DNA of 64,000 bases from Gremmenia infestans (lineage: Eukaryota; Ascomycota; Leotiomycetes; Helotiales; Hamatocanthoscyphaceae), in NCBI GenBank assembly GCA_032629725.1, contig JAFEVB010000014.1:124001-188000 (forward strand), read 5' to 3'. Positions 45,001-58,153 of this stretch are shown one piece after another. The notes under the pieces were generated by a model. The model made no database searches, was not told the DNA's origin, and was given only the letters and a program-made list of their open reading frames with translations. The position numbers were made by a program, and so were the translations under genes. The number at the start of each line of letters is the position of its first letter. Position 1 is the stretch's first letter.

Positions 45001-48000
45001 AATGATAACGCGAAAGATGCTCTTACCCTCGCGGGTAACCTTTTCACTAGAGGCTACGATGTTGATCTTGCTGAGGTTAACGCCACTGAGGGCAGAGGCG
45101 GAAACCAGTCTCAATATGGTAAGGTCATTACCGATCTGCCACACTACCAGTGGCAGTACTCTAAGGAGATCGTCCTTTTTGAAAACCGCTATACTCGAGA
45201 ATGGCGACTGCGCATGCATCCACGGCACGATATCCTTGGAAGCCGAATACCAGGAGCCAACAAAAGGGAGCCAACATGGCGGAATATGCTGTCCGCGAAC
45301 AATGTCACATGGCTCACAGATCATCGCGTAAGTAGAGTACCAATGGACTGACTGTTTATTCATCTAACTTTTTTATGATAGCTTGGCAAGGATATTGTAT
45401 TCCCTTCTACCGGCTACCTCTCTCTGGTCTTGGAGGCTGCGACTCAAATCGCCGAAGTGGAGGGTTATCAAGCTGCGGACGTGGAGTACTATGATATTCG
45501 GGACGTCAGCCTTTCCAAAGCCTTGATCATTCCTGAGGATGATCGTGGCATTGAAACGCTTTTCACCATGCGACCAGCCTCGCTGAATACCGTGTCCCGC
45601 CACCAATGGCTCTTCGAATTTGTACTTACTTCGGTGTCATCTGAAGAGGGACAAGACATATTCTCAGAGCATTGTCGAGGCCTGGTGGAAGTCAGTTTTG
45701 AGCACCACGGTAAGTCGACCCCTCATATATTGCTCTGGCTATTCTGACATTAGAGAGACTTCCCTGAGAACAGAATGGTTAACGACCAGGCTTCTTCTTC
45801 CGTCAAAAAGATCATCAATGCTGCACAATGGTACGAAACCTTTGCAAGAGTTGGACTTTGTTACGGCCCAGTATTTCAGGGCCTTTCCAATATCTACGCT
45901 GCTGGAGAAAGCAACATGAGTGAAGCACAGGTGGGCTTGAAACCTACCGCAAAGACTATGAAAGGAGAATCCAGGTACTTGATACACCCTGCTACGCTTG
46001 ATGCTAGCATGCAACTCTCTATTCTCGCAGCACACAAAAGCGTTGCCACAAAGTTTGAACGAGCCTTCATGCCCACATCATTCGAAAGCATCAAGGTATG
46101 GCCAAAGATGGCGAGGCAGAGTGATACGTCTGCCAATTCATATGCCAGTGCCAATTTGAAAGGTGTCCGGGGGTTGTCGGCTGATATAGTGCTACAAGAT
46201 ATGGAAGGCCACCGGATGCTAGAGGCAACGAACATCTTCCTCACTGCGTCCGATCAATCTGCACCCAAGCTCATTGATGACCCGAGTCCGTATACCCGCA
46301 TTGTCTGGAAGCCAAGCTTCGATCATCTCACCACGGGAATCATGGAGCAGATGTATCCGCCAGTGATTCTAAGTGACGACGCCGTCATCCCCTCTTTAAA
46401 TCAGCTGGCTTTGCATCAGCTCATTCATTTTAAAGCCTCAAACCCAGATATTTTCGCAAGGGGTTCAGACGTACCTCACCTTCAAAGGCTCCTGGATTGG
46501 ACTACCGAAAAACTCAACATTGCTGGAGCGGACCTCAACTCAGGAGCTGGAAAGATCATGGAATACAGCCATGATTTTAGGGCACAAGAAATAGAGCGAT
46601 TGACGGATATATTGACTCCACAATCATCCGAGGCTCGACTCATGTGTCACTTGTACAAGAATCTCCCCGCGATTTACAGTGGCGAAAAAACAGGAATTCA
46701 GGTCGCCCTTCAAGACAACTTGCTTCTTGCCAACTACGAAACTGGTCAAGTCTACCGAGAAGGGAACCGGCGCCTAGCCTCAACAGTGGCGCTATATGCT
46801 CACCAGAATCCGGGCCTTAAGATATTAGAGGTCGGTGCAGGTACAGGTAGTGCGACCAATGAGCTTTTACCTGCATTGAAAGGAGACAGTCCATGGAGAC
46901 AATATCTTGAGTATCGCTTTACTGATACTACCACGTCTTTCTTGTCTGATGCAGAAGAACGATTTGCACAATTTGGTGGTATGACGTTTGGAGCTTTTGA
47001 TATGGAAAGGAGCGGCGAGTCTCAGGGCTACCAGCAGGACTGGGACGTCGTTATTGCTTCAAATGTCATTCATGCAACATCCGACATCAAAAGCACTCTG
47101 ATCAACATTAGAAATGTTCTAAAGCCTGGCGGGAAAATGATTCTGTTGGAGCTGACTCAGGCACAGCTCAGCGCTGGCCTAGTCTTGGGAACCTTTAGCG
47201 ACTTCTGGAAAGCAGATCATGATCCTGGATATCCACGATACGACGGTCCTTTCTTGAGTAAACAACTTTGGAGAACTGTTTTGCCGGAAGCTGGATTCCA
47301 AGGTCTGGATTTCTATCTTGATGATTACGCCGGTGATAATATCTCCACAACTGTCCTTTGTGCCACCGTGGCAGAACCCCAGACGAGCATTCCGCGTGCA
47401 ATAACCACCTCAGAAAATGAAGGAATTACCATGGTCTATCGAGAAACTCCGAATTCGTTCATGGATCCAATGGCTAGCACCCTTTCCTCTGGGGGTGTGG
47501 CAGTCGAAGTCATACCACTTGCAAAGGTCGGCACGGCTCGTTATCGTCGATTCGTCTTCCTTCTGGAGGCAAGCAATCCTTTCTTCATTGATGTTACACC
47601 TCAAGAATGGAGTGACCTCCAATCGGCCCTCAAACTTTCAGCCTCCTCCCTTTGGATTACCAAAGGAGATCTCTTGGCCGGCAGGGAGCCTTTGCATGCG
47701 ATGATTTCTGGTCTTATCAGAGGGATGAAGACCGAAAACAGCTCCCTTCGATTCAACATTCTCGACCTCGACAAGACCCCAGAATCATCAGATACGAAAT
47801 TGTTTTCATTCGTGCAGGAGCTTGAGAGCAGGGTTTCAGATACTACAAGGATCAGCGACGATTCTGAGTTTAGATACAAAGATGGCATCGTCTACATTAG
47901 TCGACTCACAGCTGATGACATCTTGAACGAAAAGTCGAAGGCTATAGCCCAAAAGAGTTCCGCAACTGAGAAAGTACCTCTGAAGGACTTGAAAACCACC

Positions 48001-50196
48001 CCACTTCAGCTTGCGATCGAAAAGCCTGGCGTGCTGAGTACCATCTACTTCAAGCCGGATCCTGTCTTTGCCACACCTCTAGGTGAAGACGAAGTAGAAA
48101 TCGAAGTCAGGTTTTCGGGCGTCAATAACAAGGATATCGCGGTGCTTACAGGTCGGCATCATTCCGACTCTTCGAGCGATGAATGCTCTGGTGTGATCAC
48201 TAAAGTCGGCCAGAGCGTGAAGGACTTGAAAGTCGGCGATTCGGTATACTGCCAATCTTACTCGAAATTCGGGAATTTTGTCAGAGAAAAGGCGGCATTC
48301 TGTCAACGCCTTGAGACTCGTGACACGCTTGAAGGCACCTCCACATTACCGATTGCCTTCAGCACGGCCATCTATGGTTTGGAAGACCTTGGTCGTTTAA
48401 CCAAGGGCGAATCAGTACTTATTCAGTCTGCGACTGGTGCTGTTGGGCTCGCAGCTTGCCAAATTGCCTATATGATTGGAGCCGAGGTATTCGCTACTGT
48501 CGGTACGGAAGAGAAGAAGAAAGAGCTCTTAAGCATGGGTTACGGAATCAAAGAGACTAACATTCTCTGGTCGCGTGATAGATTCTCGGCCAAGAAGCTG
48601 TTGCAGCAGACTGGTGGCAAAGGTATTGACGTTATCTTGTGTAGTGCTCGCGGTGAGCTGATGCATGATTACTGGAGATGCATTGCTACTTGTGGTCGTT
48701 TTGTTGAGATTGGAAGAACTGAAATCTTGGATAATGGAAAGCTAAGCCTTGACGTCTTTAGACGTAATGCTACGTTTACTTCTTTCGATCTGGAGGTCAT
48801 GAGCAAGGAAAAGCCGCAAGTAACTACCTCGTAAGTTCTCATCCATATCTCCATGCTCTTTGTGCTCAAGCTTACATCGTTCAGACTAATGAAAAGAATT
48901 CAACAACTGAAATCTCAAGGCTATATTAAGCCGCTACCTGTACAAAGATTCCATGTTTCCGAGATCGACAAAGCTTTCATGACTTTTGGCAAAGGCACTC
49001 ACATCGGAAAGCTTGTCATCGACTATGATGACATGTCTGATCAGGGATTGAACGTTCGCCAAGAGCCCTTTACCACCAAGTTCGACCCTAATGCCTCATA
49101 TCTCCTCGTTGGATGTCTTGGTGGCTTAGGTCGAAGCTTCAGTGCATGGGCAGTCTCGCGTGGAGCCCGTAACCTCATTTACCTGTCACGCACAGGAGCC
49201 GCTAAAGACGAAGCCAAGATCTTCCTCGATGGCCTCAAGAAGAACGGTGTTGATGTTTCAATTGTGAAAGGAGATGTGACGTCGCTTTCGGATGTACAGG
49301 CTGCAGTGAAGAGCAGCAAGTTGCCGATCAAGGGTGTCGTTCAAGGTGCTCTCACCCTCAACGACGGTCTATTCGAATCTATGTCGCTCGAACGATTCAA
49401 CGCCACCGTGCTCCCTCGTGTGACTGGTACTTTGAATCTCCACGAGGCATTGAAGGACTCTCCTCTCGACTTCTTCGAAATCTGGTCTTCGTGGACTGTC
49501 ATTTTTGGAACTGCTACCCAGAGCAACTATCTCGCCTCCAACTCATTCCTCGATGCGTTCGCGCGGCACCGTCGCTCCTTGGGACTCCCATGCACAAGTT
49601 TAGCTCTAAGTCAGGTGCTGGGTATTGGTATCGTCTCGTATATGCCAGAATACCAGCAAGCCATGATCCGAAACGGCTTCTATGGCAATGACGAGAATGA
49701 ATTTTTACAATACTGCGAAGCCGGCATCATGACCCCGACTCCTGGTGAGACCCAAGATCCGACATTCAAATACGATCCGCAGACACTAGGTCACTTACTG
49801 GTTGGTATCGAGCCCGCAGGTCTACAAAACGTGGATCGAAAATATCCGCTCTCGGAAATGCTCTGGTACCGCGATCCAAGATTCAAGAACCTCACACAGG
49901 CTACGTCCCTTCTGTCCGCTGGTAATCAAGATAAACATGCGGCTAGCGGAGAAGAAGGAACTGCTCTTGATAGAATCAGGATGAAGATATCCAGACTACT
50001 GTACGTGCCACTGGACGAGGTGGACATTGACAAAGCCATCAACGACTATGGCATTGACAGCATGATTGCAGCCGAGTTGCGAAACTGGTTCTTTGCTAGC
50101 TTTAGCAAGGACATTAGTTTGCTGAAATTGTTGAGCGCCACAATGACGGTGCAGAAATTGGCAGAGGAAGCCGAGTCGGAGGATAAGGGAGAATAA
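42012..50196 (+). CDS. Highly reducing type I polyketide synthase (KS-AT-DH-MT-ER-KR-ACP), one-base frameshift in AT
   Basis: Eight exons: 42012-42081, 42136-42801, 42853-43108, 43176-43491, 43548-45327, 45382-45709, 45758-48830, 48885-50196. Domains in order: KS (active Cys in DTACSSS near 185, HGTGT near 323), an Asn/Gly/Ser-rich linker, and AT (GHSSGEIAAS near 689). Next is DH (DHRLG near 1026, DASMQ downstream), then MT (LEVGAGTG near 1495). ER follows (SATGAVGLAACQIA near 2028), then KR (GCLGGLGRSFS near 2238) and ACP (GIDSM near 2552). There is no thioesterase or other release domain, as usual for HR-PKSs. The summed length is 7801 nt; the T6 run at 44754-44759 contains one surplus base that shifts the frame near the AT end. 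With one base fewer it is 2599 aa. The product is expected to be a reduced, possibly methylated chain of unknown structure. Confidence 0.93.
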
Positions 50197-50984
50197 GAGA
50201 CCAGGGTTCATTAGAACCTCGCAGTTTGCAGTTTCCAAGGGGTATATAGAAGAAATGGTCTTCTTAGGCATTGACAAATAGATTTTCCTTGTATACAATT
50301 TTCTAGTTAGAGCGATGTTACATATAAATTGGATTGAGATGCAGAAATCAGAACACACTTTAACGGTATTATATCGAGAAATGATCGACGTAGGTAAAGC
50401 GTACGGAGGTTATATGGAAAAGTGTCACAGCTCAACCTAGAGACCAAAGAGACTAATCTAAGAGGTAAGAGGGTCTAGGGGAAGGCCCCCTTTAATACTG
50501 GTTAATTCACATAGACTATGCTGACCATCGCCTTGGTGTAACTCACATTATGAGTAGTCCCTGACTCCGGCAGAGGAAGGAATTGGAAAGTGGTTGGAAG
50601 GACTTTGCTTTTGGGGCTGGTGGGGTGTTACCTGGCTGAGTCAGCACATGTGGGAGATCGCTGGCAGGAGCCAACTATATACTCGTGGGTGCCTGAGGAC
50701 CCCACCCCGTAGCACCAGTGCTAACAACTTCAGTATATTCCAAAAAGCGTCCAGTATGATTCTATTCTTTTAAACCTGAATACTTGCCCTTCTATCTTTC
50801 TCATACCTATGTATATAAGATCGTACAGATGACTTTGCTTCTATGCCCGTGACTTACGGGTACCGACCGTGAGAAATATGAGTAGGAAACCATACATTTT
50901 GTAGCCCCGGATTGTTGAACGAGTCTCACTGACACTCTCTGGTGCTCTCACTTTCGAGAAATAATTGGACTTCAAGGAAATATT
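50197..50984. other. Intergenic between convergent genes
   Basis: PKS 3' flank and syntaxin 3' flank. No gene recognised. Confidence 0.45.
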
Positions 50985-52138
50985 TCATGGTGGTGGTGGT
51001 ACACTCTCCTCTGTCTTTCTCCGCCTCGGCTTCAACATTAGTAAAATGAACATCCCGATAACAAGCAATATCAGCAAGAAAATAATCCTCCGCTTCGTCC
51101 CCTTCCTCTGATACCCGGATGCAACCTTCAGCTCTTTATCCGCGGCCTTGACATCCACCGCCATGCGCTCCACATTATAATCGATCCGATCCAGCATCGT
51201 GCCTTGGTCGATGATCATCCCTTGCAACTCTTTGAATATGTCGGCGAGTTCGATGATACCTTGTGCTATATCCATTATTTCGCGCTCCCGCTGCATTATG
51301 GCTGCATCGTTGGAGGTGAGTTGTTTTTGAGATGTTTGTTGCAGTGCGGATTGGGAATAGGATTTGTCGGCATCGGATTCCATTAAAGAGGGGTCGGTGA
51401 AGTTGCTATAGAGGGGTGTCGAGGCGCGGTCGGCTTGTGGGTTCATGCCACTTAATCCGCGGAGTTCTGTTTGAGTTAGCTTTGTGCTTCGTTTGACAGA
51501 CGATGGGAAAGTACTTTTCAAGTATGCGCTCTGCTTCTTCCTGAATCCTGCGCTGGCTTCTTGTACCCTGCCCGCTAAAGAGATCTGGATATTCCTCGCC
51601 ATAGTCTCTTCTCCCTTGCTAATACCCCCAGAATGGCTGGACTCTCTCACCAGCATCTCTACCCTCTGAATTGCCTTTTGACAATCGTGAAATCCTCGCG
51701 TGATGTCTTGGGTCAAGCTCTCAATCTCCGCTTCCTCACTCCTCTTGACTTCCTCATCATCGAATCCTGGTAGTACATGTTTCTGGTGTAGCTTCTCTAG
51801 CTTCACGCTCTTGCTCGCTATGTCGGCCAAGTATTCTGTAACTTCATCACTGATATCTGCCCATCTCGGCGGTAACAAATCCATCTCAATCACCGCATCG
51901 CCGTCGTCTTCGAATGCGCCGGCAGACATAAGCCCTTGGCGTTCCGAGGACCCGCCCCCGATAATACTGTCGCTGTAGCCATTTCCAGATGCACTGCTGC
52001 TGTATTTTGGCTTCTTTGCTGGGTGGTGCGCATACGATTGCCGGTAGGATATGTAGCTGTTTTTGGATGTATAATCAGCATGGGACAGGTATACGTGGAA
52101 GCTGGGTTGGCTTACAGATTGGTGCGGTCGCGCCACAT
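50985..52138 (-). CDS. Tlg2/syntaxin-16-type t-SNARE
   Basis: Two exons, 52138-52116 and 52056-50985, joined across a 59-bp intron (GTAAGC, ACAG), give 364 aa starting MWRDRTNLYISYRQSY, the usual Tlg2/syntaxin-16 start. A longer ORF to 52304 ignores this intron. The middle carries a helical N-terminal regulatory domain (PPRWADISDEVTEYL). The SNARE motif lies near 262-322, from REREIMDIAQGIIELADIF through LDRIDYN, with the ionic-layer Gln in DQGTM. A C-terminal membrane anchor (IIFLLILLVIGMFILLML) is followed by a short luminal tail. It mediates endosome-to-trans-Golgi vesicle fusion. Housekeeping gene outside the cluster. Confidence 0.92.
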
Positions 52139-52563
52139 GGCGGACGCAAGTTGAGCTTGCGCTCTCTGCCTTTGGAAGATACTGGAATCCTAACCTTGCC
52201 AAGTTCTTGATTCGAGTAATATAATGGATGTGGTGAGGTCTTGAAGCTGCATTGGCATGTTGGTTGAATAATTGTCGGAGCTCCCCCAGCTGGCCGAGCC
52301 GCATGATGGCTAGCTTTCTTGGCTGGGCGAATTAGTTGCACATGATGTCTAATCTCGACCCGCCGTAGTACACTCCACTCCAGCCCAGCCCAGCACCACA
52401 ATGGCAAACCCCTAATAAACAAGGACCAGCTCCAACTGCACAAAAACATCAATCCTACGCATCGCACCACCTCGACAAGCAGCCGTTCCCTTCACAAATT
52501 GCCTAAACAGCGCGCAAATACCGCAACCTCCACCTTAACAGTCGCTCCCGTTCATCCTTCAGC
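52139..52563. other. Divergent syntaxin/calmodulin promoter
   Basis: 425 bp between the two start codons, C/A-rich near calmodulin. No separate gene. Confidence 0.45.
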
Positions 52564-53562
52564 ATGGTATGCCTCTCCACTACTGACTGCCTGGGCATGA
52601 TGGATAGGAAAATCAGCCCCGCCATCCTCTTGGCTCGCAAGCCGCGGGGAGCAACGACTACAGAATTGAATGAAGAAAGGCTAACAGGTGATATATCAGG
52701 CTGATTCTCTAACTGAAGAGCAAGTCTCTGAGTTCAAGGAAGCATTTTCCCTCTTCGTAAGTTCTACACCGGCCTTTGCATGTTCAGCCCTACGGAGAGA
52801 GTGTGTAGGCGGCTCTCACAACTTGTTTGCTGACTTCTATTTGCACGGATAGGACAAAGATGGCGATGGTTAGTACCTCTCGAATCCCAGCAAGCCTTCC
52901 CTGTCAATTCATTCCCGACGTCGAACGAGATTGTGGGGGATACATACGGCTTTCCTTTCCTCTGCCTGCCCACACGAGGCTGGTTACATATATCCAAGGG
53001 ATACGATGCTGATGATGGATGTTAGGACAAATCACTACCAAGGAGCTGGGTACCGTCATGCGATCGCTTGGCCAGAACCCCTCAGAGTCTGAGCTGCAGG
53101 ACATGATCAACGAGGTCGACGCCGACAACAACGGCACCATTGATTTCCCAGGTACGGCTCTATTTATCTGGTACTACAGAATGTGTTTGCTGATTGCGTT
53201 GCAGAGTTTCTCACCATGATGGCACGAAAGATGAAGGACACAGATTCCGAAGAGGAGATCAGAGAAGCGTTCAAGGTGGGGTCTGCCCCATGTGGCAAGA
53301 GATGATAGATGCTGATTATGGTTGCTGTGAAGGTCTTTGATCGCGATAACAACGGATTTATTTCTGCTGCTGAGCTTCGTCATGTCATGACATCCATTGG
53401 TGAGAAGTTGACAGATGATGAAGTCGATGAGATGATCAGAGAGGCTGATCAAGATGGTGATGGACGAATTGACTGTATGCTTCCAAGTCCCACCACAGTA
53501 TCCCATCATAGCTAACTCCTTCAACAGACAACGAGTTCGTTCAACTTATGATGCAGAAGTGA
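52564..53562 (+). CDS. Calmodulin
   Basis: Seven exons: 52564-52566, 52700-52756, 52852-52867, 53026-53151, 53205-53275, 53333-53474, 53528-53562, encoding 149 aa, the standard calmodulin length. The first exon is only the ATG codon and the third is 16 nt, so simple ORF calling misses most of it. Four EF-hand loops are visible: [26 protein letters not shown] and [10 protein letters not shown]. The central linker contains [13 protein letters not shown]. Calmodulin is the main calcium sensor, binding target kinases and calcineurin. Strongly conserved, single-copy and essential in fungi. Confidence 0.97.
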
Positions 53563-54371
53563 GAATATTGCTTTGGTCCTTTACTGCGTGCGAGCGAGGA
53601 TTTAGCCTGGCATGGAACTTGGGCAGCAGGGTTGGTGATGTCTTGCTGATGGATGGTGGGTGGGTGATGACACATGGCGGATTGTCTGGATTGGCTCTGA
53701 TGATACCTCGATGAACATCATTTTTAGGAGCAGAGTCCAAATTAGTTGAGCTATTGAAGAATCATCTGATTGTGATTATTTGCGGCCTCTTGCATATGCC
53801 CGTGCTTATACTCCGTAGTATGGGAACCCTCAACCTTGAGGTTATCGTATTGTGTGTGAACCCTAAACCTATTGTAACATGACAAGAACTTGTAATCTTA
53901 ATTTTCAGCTTACATGATATGTATTTAGAGTAATTTCCACACCCAAACGACATATTATCTGACTACTCCGGCTAAAGTCTCACAAGTTAGTTTATGTTCC
54001 AAGTAGACTTGTATTGAAACTTTTATATGTGGGCGCTTTATAGCGTCTGGCAACTAGGGGCACGAATTATGGAGGGGAGGGGCTCTACAATATGATCCCT
54101 GCAATTCATCTTGCGACACAACAACCTGAAAACCATGTTCGACCGCGCCTCTCTTCTACATATCATTGTATTTTTAGAATAATGTAACGCATTTAAACCC
54201 TCACTCGATCCAGCTTATCCCTCTTCTCATCAAATCTACTCGAAAGCCAATTCGCTAAAACTGTTAAGTCCCTCTAGCTACTCCCTCTCCTTACATCACC
54301 ACTTACCATCACCGAGGCATGGTATTATAACTGTCCTCCTCTCCGCATCCCAATAAAACCTCCAATCCAAA
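53563..54371. other. Intergenic
   Basis: Calmodulin 3' region and mannosidase promoter. No gene or repeat seen. Confidence 0.45.
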
Positions 54372-56247
54372 ATGACAGCAATCCGCCGCTCGCGTGTAGC
54401 AGCAATTGTCATCGTCTTCCTCCTCAGCGCCCTCTGGTACATCCGTCACAGACCCGGCGCCTGGTCCTACCACTATACCTCCTACATCCCCGCGCTCCCC
54501 AAAGAGCCCCCCAATGACGGAAAGGACCACTGGATCAAGCTCCCCGACCGTCACCCAGTCTCCTCGTATATCCCTTACCCGACCGGCTCGCCGGCCAATA
54601 TACCGCTTGTGCAGGCTTCGCAGCCCCGGGAATCCGCGGCAGAGAAACAAGAGCGGATAAAGCGGAAACAGGCGGTGCTGGATAGCTTTCTGCATAGTTG
54701 GGAGGGGTATAAGGAGCATGCTTGGCTGAGGGATGAAGTTGCGCCTATGAGTGGGCAATGGAGGGATACGTTTGGGGGCTGGGCGGCGAGTCTGGTGGAT
54801 ACGCTTGATACTCTTTGGATCATGGGGTTGAAAGATGAATTTGAGCTTGCGGTGCATGCCGTGGAAGCCATTGATTTTTCGACGACGATGGAGCAGGATA
54901 TTAATATCTTTGAGACGACGATTCGGTACTTGGGCGGCTTTTTGGCCGCATATGATGTGAGTGGGGGACAGTATCCGGTGTTGCTTGCTAAAGCGGTGGA
55001 GGTGGGGGAATTGGTCATGAGTTGTTTCGATACGCCGAATCGTATGCCTATCACAAGGTGGGACTGGCAGAAGTGAGTCTTGTCTCTAGTGACACTTGGA
55101 AATCGGGCTAATGGGGAGTAGATACAGTAAAGGAAATGCCCAGGAAGCTCCTGAGGGATCTTTGGTTTCTGAACCTGGATCTTTGAGCTTGGAATTTACT
55201 AGACTTTCGCAGTTGACGAATGATCCAAAATACTACGATGCTGTTCAACGGATATCAGACGTTTTTGAAGAGGGGCAGAATACGACCAGAATGCCTGGCA
55301 TGTGGCCAGTCAGTATCCACTTGTCCAAGCCTGCTTCCGGCGCTTTTAGTGAAGATAACTTCTTTACTCTGGGTGGAATGTCCGACTCACTCTATGAATA
55401 CTTCCCTAAACAGTATCTCATCATGGGCGGTCTACTCGAACAACCCAAGAAACTATACGAAGGCTTTATTGAAGTAGCCAAAGAGCACATGTTTTTTAGG
55501 ATCTACAACCCTAAAGATCAAAACCTCACCGTATCCGGCGACATTCAAGTCATTGGCAGCGGCAACATACCCAACCGAATACCCAATGGCCAACATCTCA
55601 CATGCTTCGCAGGCGGCATGGTGGGCCTCGCCTCCAAAATTTTCAATCGCCCATCCGAGCTTAAGCTAGCTGACGAGCTTACATCCGGCTGCGTCTGGGC
55701 GTACGACAATAACCCCAACGGCATTGCACCCGAGATCTTCTCCGTGATGCCATGTCCAAAGAACCTGGACTGCAAATGGAGCCAAGAGATATGGCACAAG
55801 GCCCTCGCGGTTCTGCACCCTTTAGCAGGCGGCATTCTCGAAGACGACGCTTCTCAGTCTGACCGTGTTTCGAAAATCGCGAAAGAAAACAGGCTCGCAC
55901 CCGGCTTTACACAAATCACTGACCGACGCTACATCCTGCGTCCTGAAGCAATCGAGTCCGTCTGGATCATGTGGCGCATTACAGGCGACAAAAAGTGGCA
56001 AGACGCTGCGTGGCGTATGTTCCAGGCCATCGAGAGTGTTTCGAGGACTGATATTGCTGCTGCTGCGATTGTGGATATCACGGTTGATCCGAAGGATGTC
56101 AGGGGCCAGAGAATGGATAGCATGGAGAGCTTTTGGTTAGCGGAGACGCTGAAGTATTTTTATCTTTGTTTTGAGGATTTTGGGGTTGTTAGTTTGGATG
56201 AATATGTTTTGAATACGGAGGCGCATCCTTTCAGGAGGCCAAGGTAG
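54372..56247 (+). CDS. Class I alpha-1,2-mannosidase (GH47)
   Basis: Two exons, 54372-55072 and 55122-56247 (49-bp intron GTGAGT, GTAG), give 608 aa. A type II membrane anchor lies at about residues 9-23 (AAIVIVFLLSALWYI). The GH47 barrel follows with RDTFGGWAASLVDTLDTLWIMG, then IRYLGGFLAAYDVSG, TTRMPGMWPV, HLTCFAGGMVGLASKIF, RRYILRPEAIESVWIMWRI and a C-terminal MDSMESFWLAETLKYFYLCF. It trims alpha-1,2-linked mannose from N-glycans in the ER or Golgi. Whether it is the ER or Golgi enzyme is not decided by what I can see. Confidence 0.95.
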
Positions 56248-57321
56248 AGGTACATGGGGGATATAAGGCGTTGGGTATACCATGGAGAAAGGTGTTTTGG
56301 AATATCTCATCATTTTGTGATATTTAGATACATTTACAGTCATTTTTTAGATGTAATTTGAACAGGGAACTATTCATGTGATTCAATGGTTATTGACAAT
56401 TGATCAAATAGCAAGTGCCTCTTGAAATGCAAGCTCATGAACACGTTCTGGTTTTCCGATCAGCTTTAGTCTCAGTTATCGCAACACAAGCCCATTTACG
56501 GCATCACAGGCAGCACGGCGCGTGGAATTGCCATCTTTAGCGCATTTATCATTATTTACGTCAGCTTCGCAACCGCCGCAGCTGAGACCAAGACTTTATT
56601 CCCAGAGTCATCCATTGCCTATTCTTCTTCTTCGTCTTCAGCATACTCTTCGTTTCTACCCTTGTCAGCGTTTCCGGAATCATGCCCCTTTTTCTCTCGG
56701 TTAATTCACCAAGAAATGCATACATACGGCATATGAAGTTGGGAGCCAACGTAGACATCGACATTCGTCAAAGTACGAAGAGAATGTTTCTAATACTAGG
56801 TTAGATTTCCTCGTCAAAAACACAGAATTCGACATTGTAATTGGGAGATGTCATTAATATCTGAAAGTGCTGCAAGTAGAAGGTGTGAGGTATTATAATC
56901 ATCAGACATCCTTCGGCCCTCGGAATAAGATAAGCACTTATTGCTATAGCAAGGCAAGGACATCGGCAGTCGAATCAAGCTTTTTCTGGGGGACCTTCCC
57001 TTTTAGAAATCTGGGAAGATCGACACGCGGGACCCGCTGAACAGGCTAAACAGCGGCACAGCTTGCACCAATTAGGGGTCAATGCATACTAGTCCCGTTC
57101 CCCTGATCGCTGGAGTTAACTAACTATACATGGAAGTCGGCTGTTATAGTAGGTACGCGATATTGGAATACCTTCCTGTCAGAGCGTAGCAAAGCTGTCA
57201 AGTGACGTACTTGGGTTATTTCCAATGCCAAGCAAGCCTGAATATAAGTATCTCGGTTTCATCATATTTACAGTACACTCCCTCACGTCTCAGTCAAACT
57301 ATATACATACTCGTACTCACA
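56248..57321. other. Intergenic
   Basis: Short unrelated ORFs on both strands near 56520-56760 with no motif. The last 100 bp are the RNase promoter and leader. Confidence 0.45.
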
Positions 57322-58153
57322 ATGCCATCTCTAAACAAAACAGTCGCAGCGCTTGCCGCAACCATTTCCCTCGCCCTAGCACTGGGCACTCCGGAGACCT
57401 GCTCCAATCCCAAGACTTCCTGTTCCGGATCATCAACCAATACCTGCTGCTTCAACACGCCCGGTGGCTTGTTCCAGCAGGTGCAATTCTGGGATACAGA
57501 TCCAGTCACTGGACCCGATGACTCATGGACGATCCACGGCCTCTGGCCCAACAACTGCGATGGCACCTATAGCGAAAGCTGTGACAGCAGCCGCGCTTAC
57601 ACGGACATCACCTCGCTTCTCAAGGCCGCGGGTAAGACTTCTGTGCTGGATTATATGAACACGTATTGGCTGTCCGACGATGAGGGTAATGAGGCGTTCT
57701 GGGACCATGAATGGGGGACCCACGGCACGTGCATCTCGACGTTGGATCCGAGCTGCTATACGGATTATTCGAAGGGTGATGAGGCTGTTGATTTCTTTAC
57801 GAAAGTTGTAGCGTTATTCAAATCACTCCCAACCTACACCGTAAGCTACCTCCCAACCGATTCCAAAATGCTCGCTATATGTGTGCTAAAAAGAATCACA
57901 CCATCAGTGGCTCAAAGACGCCGGCATAACGCCTTCTTCATCAAAGACATACAGTCTCTCAGCTATGAACTCGGCTCTTGAAAGTGCTTTTGGAGCCCCG
58001 GTCGTACTTCTTTGCCAGGATACAAACGTATTGTACGAAATCTATTACGGTTTCCATGTCAAGGGAAATGTGCAGAACGGTACTTTTATACCTACTACTA
58101 GTACGGGCTCTAGCTCGAATTGTCCTAGCAAGGTCAAGTATCCTCCTAAGTAA
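57322..58153 (+). CDS. Secreted ribonuclease T2
   Basis: Two exons, 57322-57840 and 57908-58153 (67-bp intron GTAAGC, TCAG), give 254 aa with a signal peptide (LNKTVAALAATISLALALG). Both catalytic segments are present: IHGLWP near 71-76 and HEWGTHGTC near 129-137, each supplying an active-site His. About ten Cys residues would form the family's disulfides. The C-terminal part has ILLCQ-like VVLLCQ and a short Ser/Thr tail. It cleaves single-stranded RNA through 2',3'-cyclic phosphates, outside the cell or in the vacuole. Confidence 0.95.

Noticed and set aside
52057..52304. Longer N-terminus for the syntaxin (start at 52304)
   Set aside because: That frame reads through an intron. The spliced start MWRDRTNL matches the usual start of Tlg2-type syntaxins and closes in frame.
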